This document shows, piece after piece, positions 1 through 5,744 of a DNA stretch of 7,829 nucleotides (within the stretch, counting starts at the first letter, position 1; each line of letters begins with the position of its first letter). Under the pieces are notes generated by a model that was not told the DNA's origin, did no database searches, and worked only from the letters and a program-made list of their open reading frames with translations. The position numbers and the translations under genes are program-made. Location of the stretch: NCBI GenBank assembly GCA_913060845.1, contig CAJXVF010000095.1, positions 1 through 7,829 of the forward strand. Direction: 5' to 3'. The stretch comes from an uncultured Alphaproteobacteria bacterium. GTDB taxonomy: Bacteria > Pseudomonadota > Alphaproteobacteria > Bin95.

Positions 1-49
1 ACGAGATGTAGAGAGGTCTCGTGGGCTCGGAGATGTGTATAAGAGACAG
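1..49 (+). other. Untrimmed Illumina P7 tail, i7 index and Nextera read-2 adapter
   Basis: This is library sequence, not genome. Bases 1-7 (ACGAGAT) match the 3' end of the P7 primer. Bases 8-15 (GTAGAGAG) match an 8-base index, which I recall as Nextera N707. Bases 16-49 match the Nextera read-2 adapter and end in the 19-bp Tn5 mosaic end AGATGTGTATAAGAGACAG at 31-49. Genomic DNA starts at 50. An apparent plus-strand reading frame starting at 35 begins with MYKRQ, which is simply the translated mosaic end. Confidence 0.98.
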
Positions 50-1382
50 GCCATCCACTTGGCCAAAATGCGCATCATGCTGCGTCCATATCTCGTAGCA
101 CGGCGTTGTTTGCAGATTGCATTGGCTCGTCCACTGACGGCCCGGATATGTGATCTCATAATGCTTGCCGAGCACTTCCGGTGCCCGAGCAGCCAGCGCC
201 TCAGCCGTATTGAATGCATCTGAAAATCGTTTGGGATCAACGCCGCTCAAGTCAGCTGGTGGAGCGCCCTCAACAATTATCGTGGCGAGCGCCATTCCAG
301 CCCCGCCGCCAGACGCCACACCAACAGAATTCATTCCGCAACCAAGATAAAGCCCCCGGGGTTTCTGCCGTCTCGCCCAGCATGAATCCGCCGTCGGGCG
401 TGAAGCTTTCCGGGCCGTTCAACAGCATTTTGACTTCTGCGGTCTCTAACGCTGGCAGCCGGTTTAGGGCGCCTGCCATCATCGGCTCAAAGTGGTCCCA
501 GTCCTCAGGCAATAGCTGAAACGCGAAGTCCTCACCCAGTGTTTCTGGCGCAATCGGTTTGCCCAGCGGCTCGAAACAACCGACCAATAGGCCGCCAGAA
601 TCATCGCGGATATAGAGGCCTGCATCATGGTCTGAGAGCGTTGGTAGATTGCCTTCAATGCCTGGGACGGGCTTGGTCAGCAGGTAAAAATGCTCACACG
701 GGAATAACGGCGCGTGCGCCCCGCCCATCGCAGCAACTTCGCGGCTCCACAGTCCGGCACAAACGACGACGGTATCCGTCTGGATGAAACCACCAGCCGT
801 CTCAACGCCTTTCACTTTGCCACCCTCTGTGGTCACCCCAAGGACCGCCGTGTTTTCGAAAATGCGCGCGCCCCTCGCCCTCGCACCTTTGGCCAGCGCG
901 GCGCAGAGGTCCGTTGGCCCAACCCGCCCATCATCTGGCGACCATACCGCCCCCAACACATCGTCGGCATTCATCAGCGGCCAACGTTCTTTGGCTTCGC
1001 CTGCGGAAATGGCCGTCGCGGTTAGCCCGAAGCTGTTAGCGAGCGCCTCTTGGCGGCGGACATGGATCATCCGATCCGGCGTCGTCGCGATTGAGAGGAA
1101 GCCTTTGTTGATCCACCCCGTCGCCTGCCCGGTCTCCTCCTCCAACGCGCTATATAGCGAGATTGAGTAGCGAATCAGGTCCGTCAGGTTTCGTGTTGAC
1201 CGAAGCGCACGGACCTGAGCCGCCGAGTGCCACGTAGTGCCGGATGTCAGTTGATTTCGCTCCAACAAAACCGCATCCGTCATTCCCAGCTTCGCTAGGT
1301 GATAGAGCGTGGAGCACCCCATGACGCCCCCGCCAATAACGACGGCGGAGGCGCTGCTGGGCAGGTCTGCTAGTGACTTCTT
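50..1382 (-). CDS. FAD-dependent oxidoreductase, dimethylglycine/sarcosine dehydrogenase-like; 3' truncated, with one frameshift
   Basis: It probably oxidises an N-methylated or other secondary amine using FAD (DAO/DMGDH family, COG0665 type). The N-terminus has the Rossmann dinucleotide motif VVIGGGVMGCS, followed by LLER and TSGTTWH, whose His lies where DMGDH-type enzymes bind FAD covalently. Later come CEHFYLLT and NGPESFTPDG, both typical of the family. The frame breaks after GETAETPG, at the C5 run 353-357 (G5 on the coding strand). Removing one base restores the expected LYLGCGMNSVGVASGGGAG and an open frame down to base 50, ending in a segment like that preceding the folate-binding GcvT half of ~800-residue members. 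About 444 residues are visible, so the C-terminal half is probably missing. No ATG, GTG or TTG lies in frame before the Rossmann motif: the frame is open to about 1400, and the first ATG (1322) falls inside the motif. The 1382 boundary is a guess from family length. Last gene of the rraA-MAPEG group. The substrate cannot be read from sequence. Confidence 0.88.
353..357 (-). other. Frameshift site in the FAD oxidoreductase (C5/G5 run)
   Basis: On the coding strand the sequence is ACCCCGGGGGCTTTATC. With five G the reading runs into an unrelated tail that stops at 270. With four G it continues as TPGLYLGCGMNSVG, the conserved C-terminal part of the FAD-binding fold. The extra base sits in a homopolymer next to a C4 run, a typical place for a sequencing or PCR slip, but a true mutation is not excluded. 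Confidence 0.88.
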
Positions 1383-1767
1383 AGATGAAGACGCTCGCGA
1401 TCATCAGGCAGCCGACGAGGCCGGCTGCAAATGTCAGCGTGCGCGCGACTGGAATTCCAAGCGTGTACACAATCGCATGTGCGACACGAGCCCAGAAAAA
1501 GACCATCGCACCCATGGCCGTCATCTCATTGGCTAAGCCAGCAACATGAACCACCAGCACCAAGGCGGCGAACGGAACCAAGTTCTCCGTCAAATTGCTA
1601 TGCGCACTCCGCATACGGAGCGCCCATGCAGGCTGCGGCAACTCCCGCTGGGGATAGCTCATCGCATCCCAAAGGCCCCAGGCCACGATCCGGCCAAGGA
1701 TATAAGGAACCCACATCAACAAGCTCAGCAAGGATGCCAATACCAAATAACAAAGTTCAGGTGTCAT
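1381..1767 (-). CDS. MAPEG-family small integral membrane protein
   Basis: A 128-residue hydrophobic protein of the MAPEG family (membrane-associated proteins in eicosanoid and glutathione metabolism), at the usual bacterial length. About four membrane segments are visible: residues 5-25, 63-83, 84-105 and 108-127. The family signature is RMRSAHSNLTENLVPF at 51-66, with the conserved N and E, followed by FFWARVAHAIVYTLG at 90-104, which carries the R-x2-H-x3-Y spacing. Eukaryotic members conjugate or isomerise glutathione substrates, whereas for most bacterial members the substrate is unknown, so no reaction is assigned. The ATG at 1767 is well supported by a Shine-Dalgarno GAAGGA seven bases upstream, which begins right after the rraA stop (12-base gap). 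The gene is therefore the middle one of a minus-strand operon. It ends at TAA 1383-1381, next to the FAD gene. Confidence 0.88.
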   Translation of the reverse strand: MTPELCYLVLASLLSLLMWVPYILGRIVAWGLWDAMSYPQRELPQPAWALRMRSAHSNLTENLVPFAALVLVVHVAGLANEMTAMGAMVFFWARVAHAIVYTLGIPVARTLTFAAGLVGCLMIASVFI

Positions 1768-1774
1768 GGGATTT

Positions 1775-1780
1775 TCCTTC
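1775..1780 (-). promoter_or_regulatory. Ribosome binding site of the MAPEG gene
   Basis: GAAGGA on the minus strand lies seven bases before the ATG at 1767 and touches the rraA stop codon. It fixes the MAPEG start and implies translation from a shared mRNA. Confidence 0.75.
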
Positions 1781-2469
1781 TAGTCAGCATATTTGGTTTG
1801 TGGGCCGCTTAGAATTTCTGCAGCTGCAGGCATCATCGTACGACCGCCCTTCACTGCAGCAAGCGCCCTGGCTTCTGCTTCAAGCACGCCTTCCAGCGCC
1901 TTGGCGACCCGCTCTGCCTCAGCCCGCGGGACGATAACGACGCCATCGCGGTCCAAAGATGCGATATCGCCAGATTGCACCGGAATACCGCCACAGATGA
2001 TCGGCAGGCCAGCGGTGCCAGGACCCGTTTTTGCAGGCGAATTCGGCGTTGCTCCCATCGCATAGGTCGGCAGGTCCATTTCCTCAATGCCAATGAGGTC
2101 CCGAACAAGACCATCGGTTACAAAAGCGGCAACGCCCTTGTTCTTCATCATCCCGATCACAAGGTCACCGACAACGGCCGTTCCTGTATAGGCATCCGCC
2201 TGCACAACGATCACATCACCTGGTTCCGCGATATCCATAGCCGCGAACACGGCCAGATTGTCCGCTGGATAACATTGCGCCGTAATTACCCGGCCAATGA
2301 CCGCTGGCCCCTTGGGGTCGAGTGGTTTGACGCGCCAATCCAGCGCGCCCCGGCCAGACATGCAATCAACCAGATGCCCAGTTTGCGCCTTCGAAAATGC
2401 TTCAATGACTCCAGCAGGAACCTTTGGAACGGCGCGGCGAACTGTTAAAATAGGTGGATCATCAATCAT
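1780..2469 (-). CDS. RraA-family protein (HMG/CHA aldolase or oxaloacetate decarboxylase-like)
   Basis: Belongs to the RraA-like fold (old annotation 'dimethylmenaquinone methyltransferase'). Characterised enzymes are class II, metal-dependent pyruvate aldolases cleaving 4-hydroxy-4-methyl-2-oxoglutarate, and they usually also decarboxylate oxaloacetate. With ATG numbering the protein has 229 residues. The diagnostic D-x20-R-D motif is exact: D102 in GDLVIG, then R123-D124 in TDGLVRD. VITAQCYPADN at 61-71 and the glycine-rich GTAGLPIICGGIPVQSGD at 151-168 also fit. The key enzyme residues are present, so this looks like the catalytic type. The longer frame starts with TTG at 2499, but the ATG at 2469 has GAAAGA six bases upstream and gives the MIDDPP-type N-terminus I would expect, so I prefer it. 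First gene of the minus-strand operon with MAPEG and the FAD oxidoreductase, divergent from cinA. Physiological substrate unknown; the symbol rraA for the RNase E inhibitor should not be carried over. Confidence 0.88.
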   Translation of the reverse strand: MIDDPPILTVRRAVPKVPAGVIEAFSKAQTGHLVDCMSGRGALDWRVKPLDPKGPAVIGRVITAQCYPADNLAVFAAMDIAEPGDVIVVQADAYTGTAVVGDLVIGMMKNKGVAAFVTDGLVRDLIGIEEMDLPTYAMGATPNSPAKTGPGTAGLPIICGGIPVQSGDIASLDRDGVVIVPRAEAERVAKALEGVLEAEARALAAVKGGRTMMPAAAEILSGPQTKYAD

Positions 2470-2475
2470 CAGGAT

Positions 2476-2481
2476 TCTTTC
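2476..2481 (-). promoter_or_regulatory. Possible ribosome binding site for the RraA-family gene
   Basis: GAAAGA on the minus strand, six bases before the ATG at 2469. It is a moderate match and is the reason for choosing that ATG over the TTG at 2499, which has no clear Shine-Dalgarno. Confidence 0.45.
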
Positions 2482-2505
2482 ATACAGGTCTGAATTCAAG
2501 GTACT

Positions 2506-2538
2506 TTGACAGCAACCGCCTCAGCCCGCCATGCTGTC
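2506..2538 (+). promoter_or_regulatory. Candidate cinA promoter overlapped by an inverted repeat
   Basis: A perfect -35 hexamer TTGACA is at 2506-2511. The best -10 at suitable distance is CATGCT (2530-2535, 18-base spacer), which is weak. A 7-bp inverted repeat, GACAGCA (2508-2514) and TGCTGTC (2532-2538), covers both elements, as an operator would. It lies in the divergent gap between the RraA-family gene and cinA and could serve either. I see no clear minus-strand promoter. Confidence 0.35.
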
Positions 2539-2560
2539 TGCAATGTCATCACGCCGCACT

Positions 2561-2565
2561 AGGAG
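2561..2565 (+). promoter_or_regulatory. Ribosome binding site of the cinA-like gene
   Basis: AGGAG, eight bases before the ATG at 2574. It decides the start against the in-frame upstream ATG at 2454, which lies antisense inside the RraA-family gene and lacks a ribosome site. Confidence 0.8.
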
Positions 2566-2573
2566 CCAATCCC

Positions 2574-3080
2574 ATGAACCCAGAACTTATGCGCCTCGCC
2601 GAAGAAATTGCTGAGCGGTTGCGCAGCCGCGGCGAACGCGTCGCCATTGCTGAATCCTCTGCAGGCGGGCTGATTTCCTCTGCGTTGCTGGCTGTCCCAG
2701 GGGCGTCGCGCTACTTCCTGGGCGGTGCCATTGTGTACACTTTGCAGGCGCGCCAATCTCTCGTCGGCGTCACGCAGGAACATATGGACGCGGCGGGCAT
2801 CCGTTCATCCTCCGAACCTTATGCCGCCTTGCTCGCAGAACGCATCCGCGATCAGCATGGTGCAGACTGGGGCCTAGCCGAAACGGGGGCTGCGGGACCA
2901 ACGGGCAATCGCTATGGCGACGCCGCTGGCCATACCTGCATCGCGGTCGATGGCCCTGCCCGGTCCGTTCGGACAGTTGAAACCGGCGATGATGACCGTG
3001 CGGACAATATGGTCCGCTTCGCTGCCGCCGCGATGGCTGAGTTCATCAACACTCTGGATGCCAACCCAATGGTCGCATGA
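2574..3080 (+). CDS. CinA C-terminal-domain family protein (nicotinamide-nucleotide amidase-like)
   Basis: A standalone CinA C-terminal domain of 168 residues, the PncC type that hydrolyses NMN to NaMN and ammonia in NAD salvage. The fold markers are AIAESSAGGLISSALL at 24-39 (usual ESCTGG), VPGASRYFLGGAIVYT at 41-56, VGV at 64-66, SSSEPYAALLAERIR at 78-92, and ETGAAGPTGNRYGDAAGHT at 103-121 in place of the usual SGIAGPxGG...PVG. Two departures stand out: ESCTGG reads ESSAGG, and the Lys of the usual YSNxAK is Arg60 (YTLQAR). The latter is, as far as I recall, part of the proposed Ser/Lys catalytic pair, so activity as an NMN amidase is uncertain. I believe similar sequences form a subgroup in Proteobacteria. 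The start is set by AGGAG at 2561. The stop overlaps the next start as ATGA (3077-3080), so the two are likely translationally coupled. Confidence 0.85.
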   Translation: MNPELMRLAEEIAERLRSRGERVAIAESSAGGLISSALLAVPGASRYFLGGAIVYTLQARQSLVGVTQEHMDAAGIRSSSEPYAALLAERIRDQHGADWGLAETGAAGPTGNRYGDAAGHTCIAVDGPARSVRTVETGDDDRADNMVRFAAAAMAEFINTLDANPMVA

Positions 3081-3514
3081 CGCTGCCACCAATCCCACCA
3101 GACGTTGCTAATGCTTACGACGCATTCCCAGCACCAGCCCGCGAATGCCTGATGCATCTGCGTGGGCTAGTTTTTGACGCGGCGGAATCGTTGAATGTTG
3201 GCGAACTCACGGAAACGCTGAAATGGGGTGAGCCAGCCTACTTAACGGCACCGCGCATAGGCAGCACGATCAGGCTTGGGTGGAAGCGCAAGCAGCCAGA
3301 CCATGCAGCGATCTTCCTAAATTGCCAAACAACGCTGATTGGTGATTTCCGCACCGCGTTCAGCGATGTCCTTACGTTCCAGGGCAATCGCGCAATCTTA
3401 GTCCCGCTGGAAGACCAACCACCAGAATCTGTGCTTAGCCTGTGTCTCGGCGCTGCGTTGACCTACCATCGGGATAAACGCCCCGAGACTAAGCCCGCGT
3501 TCACCGCAGAATAA
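3077..3514 (+). CDS. DUF1801 domain protein
   Basis: A 145-residue soluble protein with the DUF1801 (YdhG-like) pattern: an N-terminal helix pair, then ELTETLKWGEPAYLT at 43-57, the family's most recognisable stretch (E-x4-KWG-x-PAY), followed by short beta strands including STIRLGWK (63-70) and HAAIFLNCQTTLIGDF (76-91). The family's biochemical role is not established; the fold is sometimes likened to frataxin-like iron-binding proteins, which I do not claim here. The ATG overlaps the cinA stop by four bases (ATGA), so no separate ribosome site is needed and co-expression is very likely. Its last 14 bases overlap tail-to-tail with the end of the hyuA-like gene on the opposite strand. There is no signal peptide or membrane segment. 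Confidence 0.85.
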   Translation: MTLPPIPPDVANAYDAFPAPARECLMHLRGLVFDAAESLNVGELTETLKWGEPAYLTAPRIGSTIRLGWKRKQPDHAAIFLNCQTTLIGDFRTAFSDVLTFQGNRAILVPLEDQPPESVLSLCLGAALTYHRDKRPETKPAFTAE

Positions 3515-5591
3515 TAGCGCCCGTTGCGTCATTGATTTCACCTGTCACGCCCGGTGGGGCCAAGCAGGTGGCGTCATATTCCTCAACGATAAATGGGCCT
3601 TTGCGGCCATCTATCAGATCTTTCCGGCTGAGGATCGGCGTCTCTAGCCATCCAAGCTTCGGCCCAAAGTAGGCCAGCCGCGCGCCATGGGCACCTGTGC
3701 TCCGATCAGAGGCGCGCGCAAGCGGCGGGCGATCACCAAGGCCCCGACCGGAGACACGCAGCGTGATGAGTTCCACAGGTTCAGCAGCACCTGCCCGATG
3801 CCCATAGACGCGGGCGTGTTCTTCGCCGAACGCTTCTGCGAGCGCATCTAACTTGTCAGCCGATATCGGGCCGGTCCAATCCACTTCAAGCTCGTGGGTT
3901 TGGCCTTTGTAACGAAGGCTGGCGGTGCGCTGCACAGATTGCGTCGGGCCGTTAAAGCCCTCTGCCACCAATTGTTCGATGGCTTCAGTCTCAAGCGCTG
4001 CCCACGCAACTTCAATCTCACTAGCGTCGGCATTAGCTAATACCCGGCGGAGCGTGCGGCCATAGTGATGCTCTACTTCCGCATAGATCAGGCCGAACGC
4101 AGAGAACAGGCCCGGCGCTGGCGGGGCGATGACCCGGTTCATGCCTAAGGCTGTGGCCATGTCCCAGCCGAACAGCGGGCCATTGCCACCGAATGCAAAT
4201 AGAGCGGCCGACCGTGGGTCTCGTCCTCGTTCTACGGTCACAGCCCGGATCGCGCGCATCATGTTAGCGACCGCGATCCTGCGAGCGCCAAATGCTGCAT
4301 CTTCAAGGCTGAGACCGAGTGGATCAGCGACTTTGGTCTGGAATACCGCCCGGGCGGCTTCCAAATCCAAAGGACGGTCGCCGCCTGCAAGTCCAGCAGA
4401 GTTCAGATATCCAAGGATGAGGTTTGCATCCGTTACTGTTGGCCGATCTCCGCCCATGCCATATGCGACAGGGCCAGGTGAGGCACCCGCACTTTCCGGG
4501 CCGATCTGCATGGCGCCGCCTGCATCGATCCACACGATGGATCCACCTCCAGCGCCGACTTCTGCTAAGTCAATCGCGCGGGTTTTGACTGAATAACCTT
4601 GTCCTGTCAGCAAGCGCGATGCTTGGATAGCCTCCCCGCCAACCTGCAATTCCTCAGCCCGCTCCGCACGGCCATCAATGACGAGCGCCGCCTTGGCCGT
4701 CGTGCCGCCCATGTCGAAGGCAATCGCGTCGGGCTGGACTAACGCCCGGCGGGCAAAATGGGCGGCAGCGATGGCGCCAGCGGCGGGCCCAGATTCAATC
4801 ATGCGAACGGGATGGTTCTCCGCCACATCGGTCGCTGTCCCAATGCCGCCATGGGATAGCATCATCGAGGCTTCAAGTGGCGTGCCGAGCGCCTTCAGGC
4901 CCGCATTCAGGCGGCCCACATATGTTTGCACCAACGGCTTTACATAGGCGTCAACGACTGTCGTGGAGACCCGCTCATACTCGCGGATTTCGGCCGATAC
5001 TTCAGAAGATACGCTGATGGATAAATTGGGGAACAGCCGCTTGGCGATGGCTGCCGTTTTTAGCTCATGATCAGGGTGGGCATAGCCGTGCAGTAAGCAG
5101 ATGGCGAGGGATTGAATGTCCTCATCCTCAACTAAGCGCCGGACATTGGCTTCAACCTCTGCCTCATCCAAGGGGGTTAGAACGTCTCCGTCGAAGGTGA
5201 TCCGTTCGCTGACCTCCATCCGGCGTCGCCGGGGTGCCAAAGGGGGCGGCATGCGGATGCCTAGGTCGTAAATGTCGTAGCGGGCTTCGCGGCCCATTTC
5301 TAAAACATCGCGAAAGCCTGCGGTTGCGATCAGGCCGGTGCGGGCACCCTTGCCCTCTAGCACGGCGTTGGTTGCAACGGTTGTCGCATGGGCAACATCG
5401 CGCACGGCGGAAGGAGGTGTGTCAGTGCGTTCAAGTATTTCCGCGACACCGGTGAGTGAGCCGCGTGAGGGATCATCCGGCGTGCTGAGGACTTTGGCGA
5501 ACCAAAGCTTGCCGCGCTGATCGTCGATCAACACCACGTCCGTAAATGTGCCGCCGACATCAATTGCGAGCCGGAAAGTAGGTTGGGACAT
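3501..5591 (-). CDS. Hydantoinase/oxoprolinase family protein, HyuA-type ATP-dependent subunit
   Basis: Belongs to the HyuA group (N-methylhydantoinase A, 5-oxoprolinase, acetone/acetophenone carboxylase beta subunits). These use ATP to activate an amide or ketone, usually with a HyuB partner. Numbering from ATG 5642 (713 residues), the Hydant_A_N domain begins with AIDVGGTFTD at 26-35, the phosphate-binding loop of the ASKHA fold. Then come ATTVATNAVLEGKGA at 86-100, the second phosphate loop FDMGGTTAKAAL at 309-320, VGAGGGSIVWID at 362-373, GPESAGASPGPVAYG at 381-395 and FAFGGNGPLFG at 482-492, and a C-terminal domain from about 530. It looks complete and intact. I choose ATG 5591 (696 residues) because it puts GGTFTD near residue 12, as is usual; ATG 5642 adds 17 residues of no family similarity. 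Neither has a clear ribosome site. No hyuB is adjacent in the window, since the next downstream gene is convergent. Substrate not determinable. Confidence 0.9.
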   Translation of the reverse strand: MSQPTFRLAIDVGGTFTDVVLIDDQRGKLWFAKVLSTPDDPSRGSLTGVAEILERTDTPPSAVRDVAHATTVATNAVLEGKGARTGLIATAGFRDVLEMGREARYDIYDLGIRMPPPLAPRRRRMEVSERITFDGDVLTPLDEAEVEANVRRLVEDEDIQSLAICLLHGYAHPDHELKTAAIAKRLFPNLSISVSSEVSAEIREYERVSTTVVDAYVKPLVQTYVGRLNAGLKALGTPLEASMMLSHGGIGTATDVAENHPVRMIESGPAAGAIAAAHFARRALVQPDAIAFDMGGTTAKAALVIDGRAERAEELQVGGEAIQASRLLTGQGYSVKTRAIDLAEVGAGGGSIVWIDAGGAMQIGPESAGASPGPVAYGMGGDRPTVTDANLILGYLNSAGLAGGDRPLDLEAARAVFQTKVADPLGLSLEDAAFGARRIAVANMMRAIRAVTVERGRDPRSAALFAFGGNGPLFGWDMATALGMNRVIAPPAPGLFSAFGLIYAEVEHHYGRTLRRVLANADASEIEVAWAALETEAIEQLVAEGFNGPTQSVQRTASLRYKGQTHELEVDWTGPISADKLDALAEAFGEEHARVYGHRAGAAEPVELITLRVSGRGLGDRPPLARASDRSTGAHGARLAYFGPKLGWLETPILSRKDLIDGRKGPFIVEEYDATCLAPPGVTGEINDATGAIILR

Positions 5592-5644
5592 CGAATGGGT
5601 CCACGGCTTAGCCCCAAGTGTGGGCGGGATCAGATCAGACATTG

Positions 5645-5663
5645 AACCATAGCCAACATGGTT
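5645..5663. promoter_or_regulatory. Inverted repeat AACCAT-N7-ATGGTT (possible operator)
   Basis: Perfect 6-bp arms at 5645-5650 and 5658-5663 within the divergent gap between the hyuA-like gene and the aminotransferase gene. It lies immediately upstream of the longer hyuA start (5642), or about 54 bases upstream of the preferred one. A regulator of either gene could bind, but none is encoded in the window. Confidence 0.3.
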
Positions 5664-5695
5664 GTGGATACGGGCAATCCTGCCAATACTGGCAG
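5662..5695 (+). promoter_or_regulatory. Candidate aminotransferase promoter with CTGCCA-N4-TGGCAG inverted repeat
   Basis: A perfect 6-bp inverted repeat CTGCCA/TGGCAG with a 4-base centre spans 5680-5695. It coincides with a possible weak -10 (AATACT, 5685-5690) that has TTGTGG (5662-5667) 17 bases upstream. The arrangement suggests a repressor site over the promoter. The hexamers alone are too weak to be convincing. Confidence 0.28.
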
Positions 5696-5734
5696 ATACG
5701 CTAGATGCATTGCGTCTTGGCGGGTCAATTACGC

Positions 5735-5740
5735 AGGAGG
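5735..5740 (+). promoter_or_regulatory. Ribosome binding site of the aminotransferase gene
   Basis: A full AGGAGG four bases before the ATG at 5745. It sets the start there rather than at the in-frame upstream ATG (5658), which has no ribosome site and would add 29 residues unlike the family. Confidence 0.8.
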
Positions 5741-5744
5741 ATCC

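Noticed and set aside
31..49. Tn5 mosaic ends at both edges read as a natural transposon
   Set aside because: They are contiguous with Illumina primer and index bases, so they come from library preparation; there is no transposase gene.
35..223. Plus-strand frame beginning MYKRQ
   Set aside because: Its start is adapter and the rest is antisense to the FAD oxidoreductase coding frame.
784..1170. Plus-strand 128-residue frame
   Set aside because: Antisense shadow of a clearly coding FAD oxidoreductase; no ribosome site and no family features.
1431..1937. Plus-strand 168-residue frame
   Set aside because: Antisense across the MAPEG and RraA genes; low-complexity composition, no motif.
1975..2448. 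Plus-strand 157-residue frame
   Set aside because: Antisense to the RraA-family gene, which has exact catalytic motifs.
2454..2573. N-terminal extension of the cinA-like gene
   Set aside because: The extension lies over the RraA start region and lacks a ribosome site, while AGGAG precedes the ATG at 2574.
4129..4596. Plus-strand 155-residue frame
   Set aside because: Antisense to the hyuA-like gene; Ala/Pro/Arg-rich composition typical of a high-GC shadow frame.
5658..5744. N-terminal extension of the aminotransferase
   Set aside because: Not family-like, no ribosome site; AGGAGG fixes the start at 5745.
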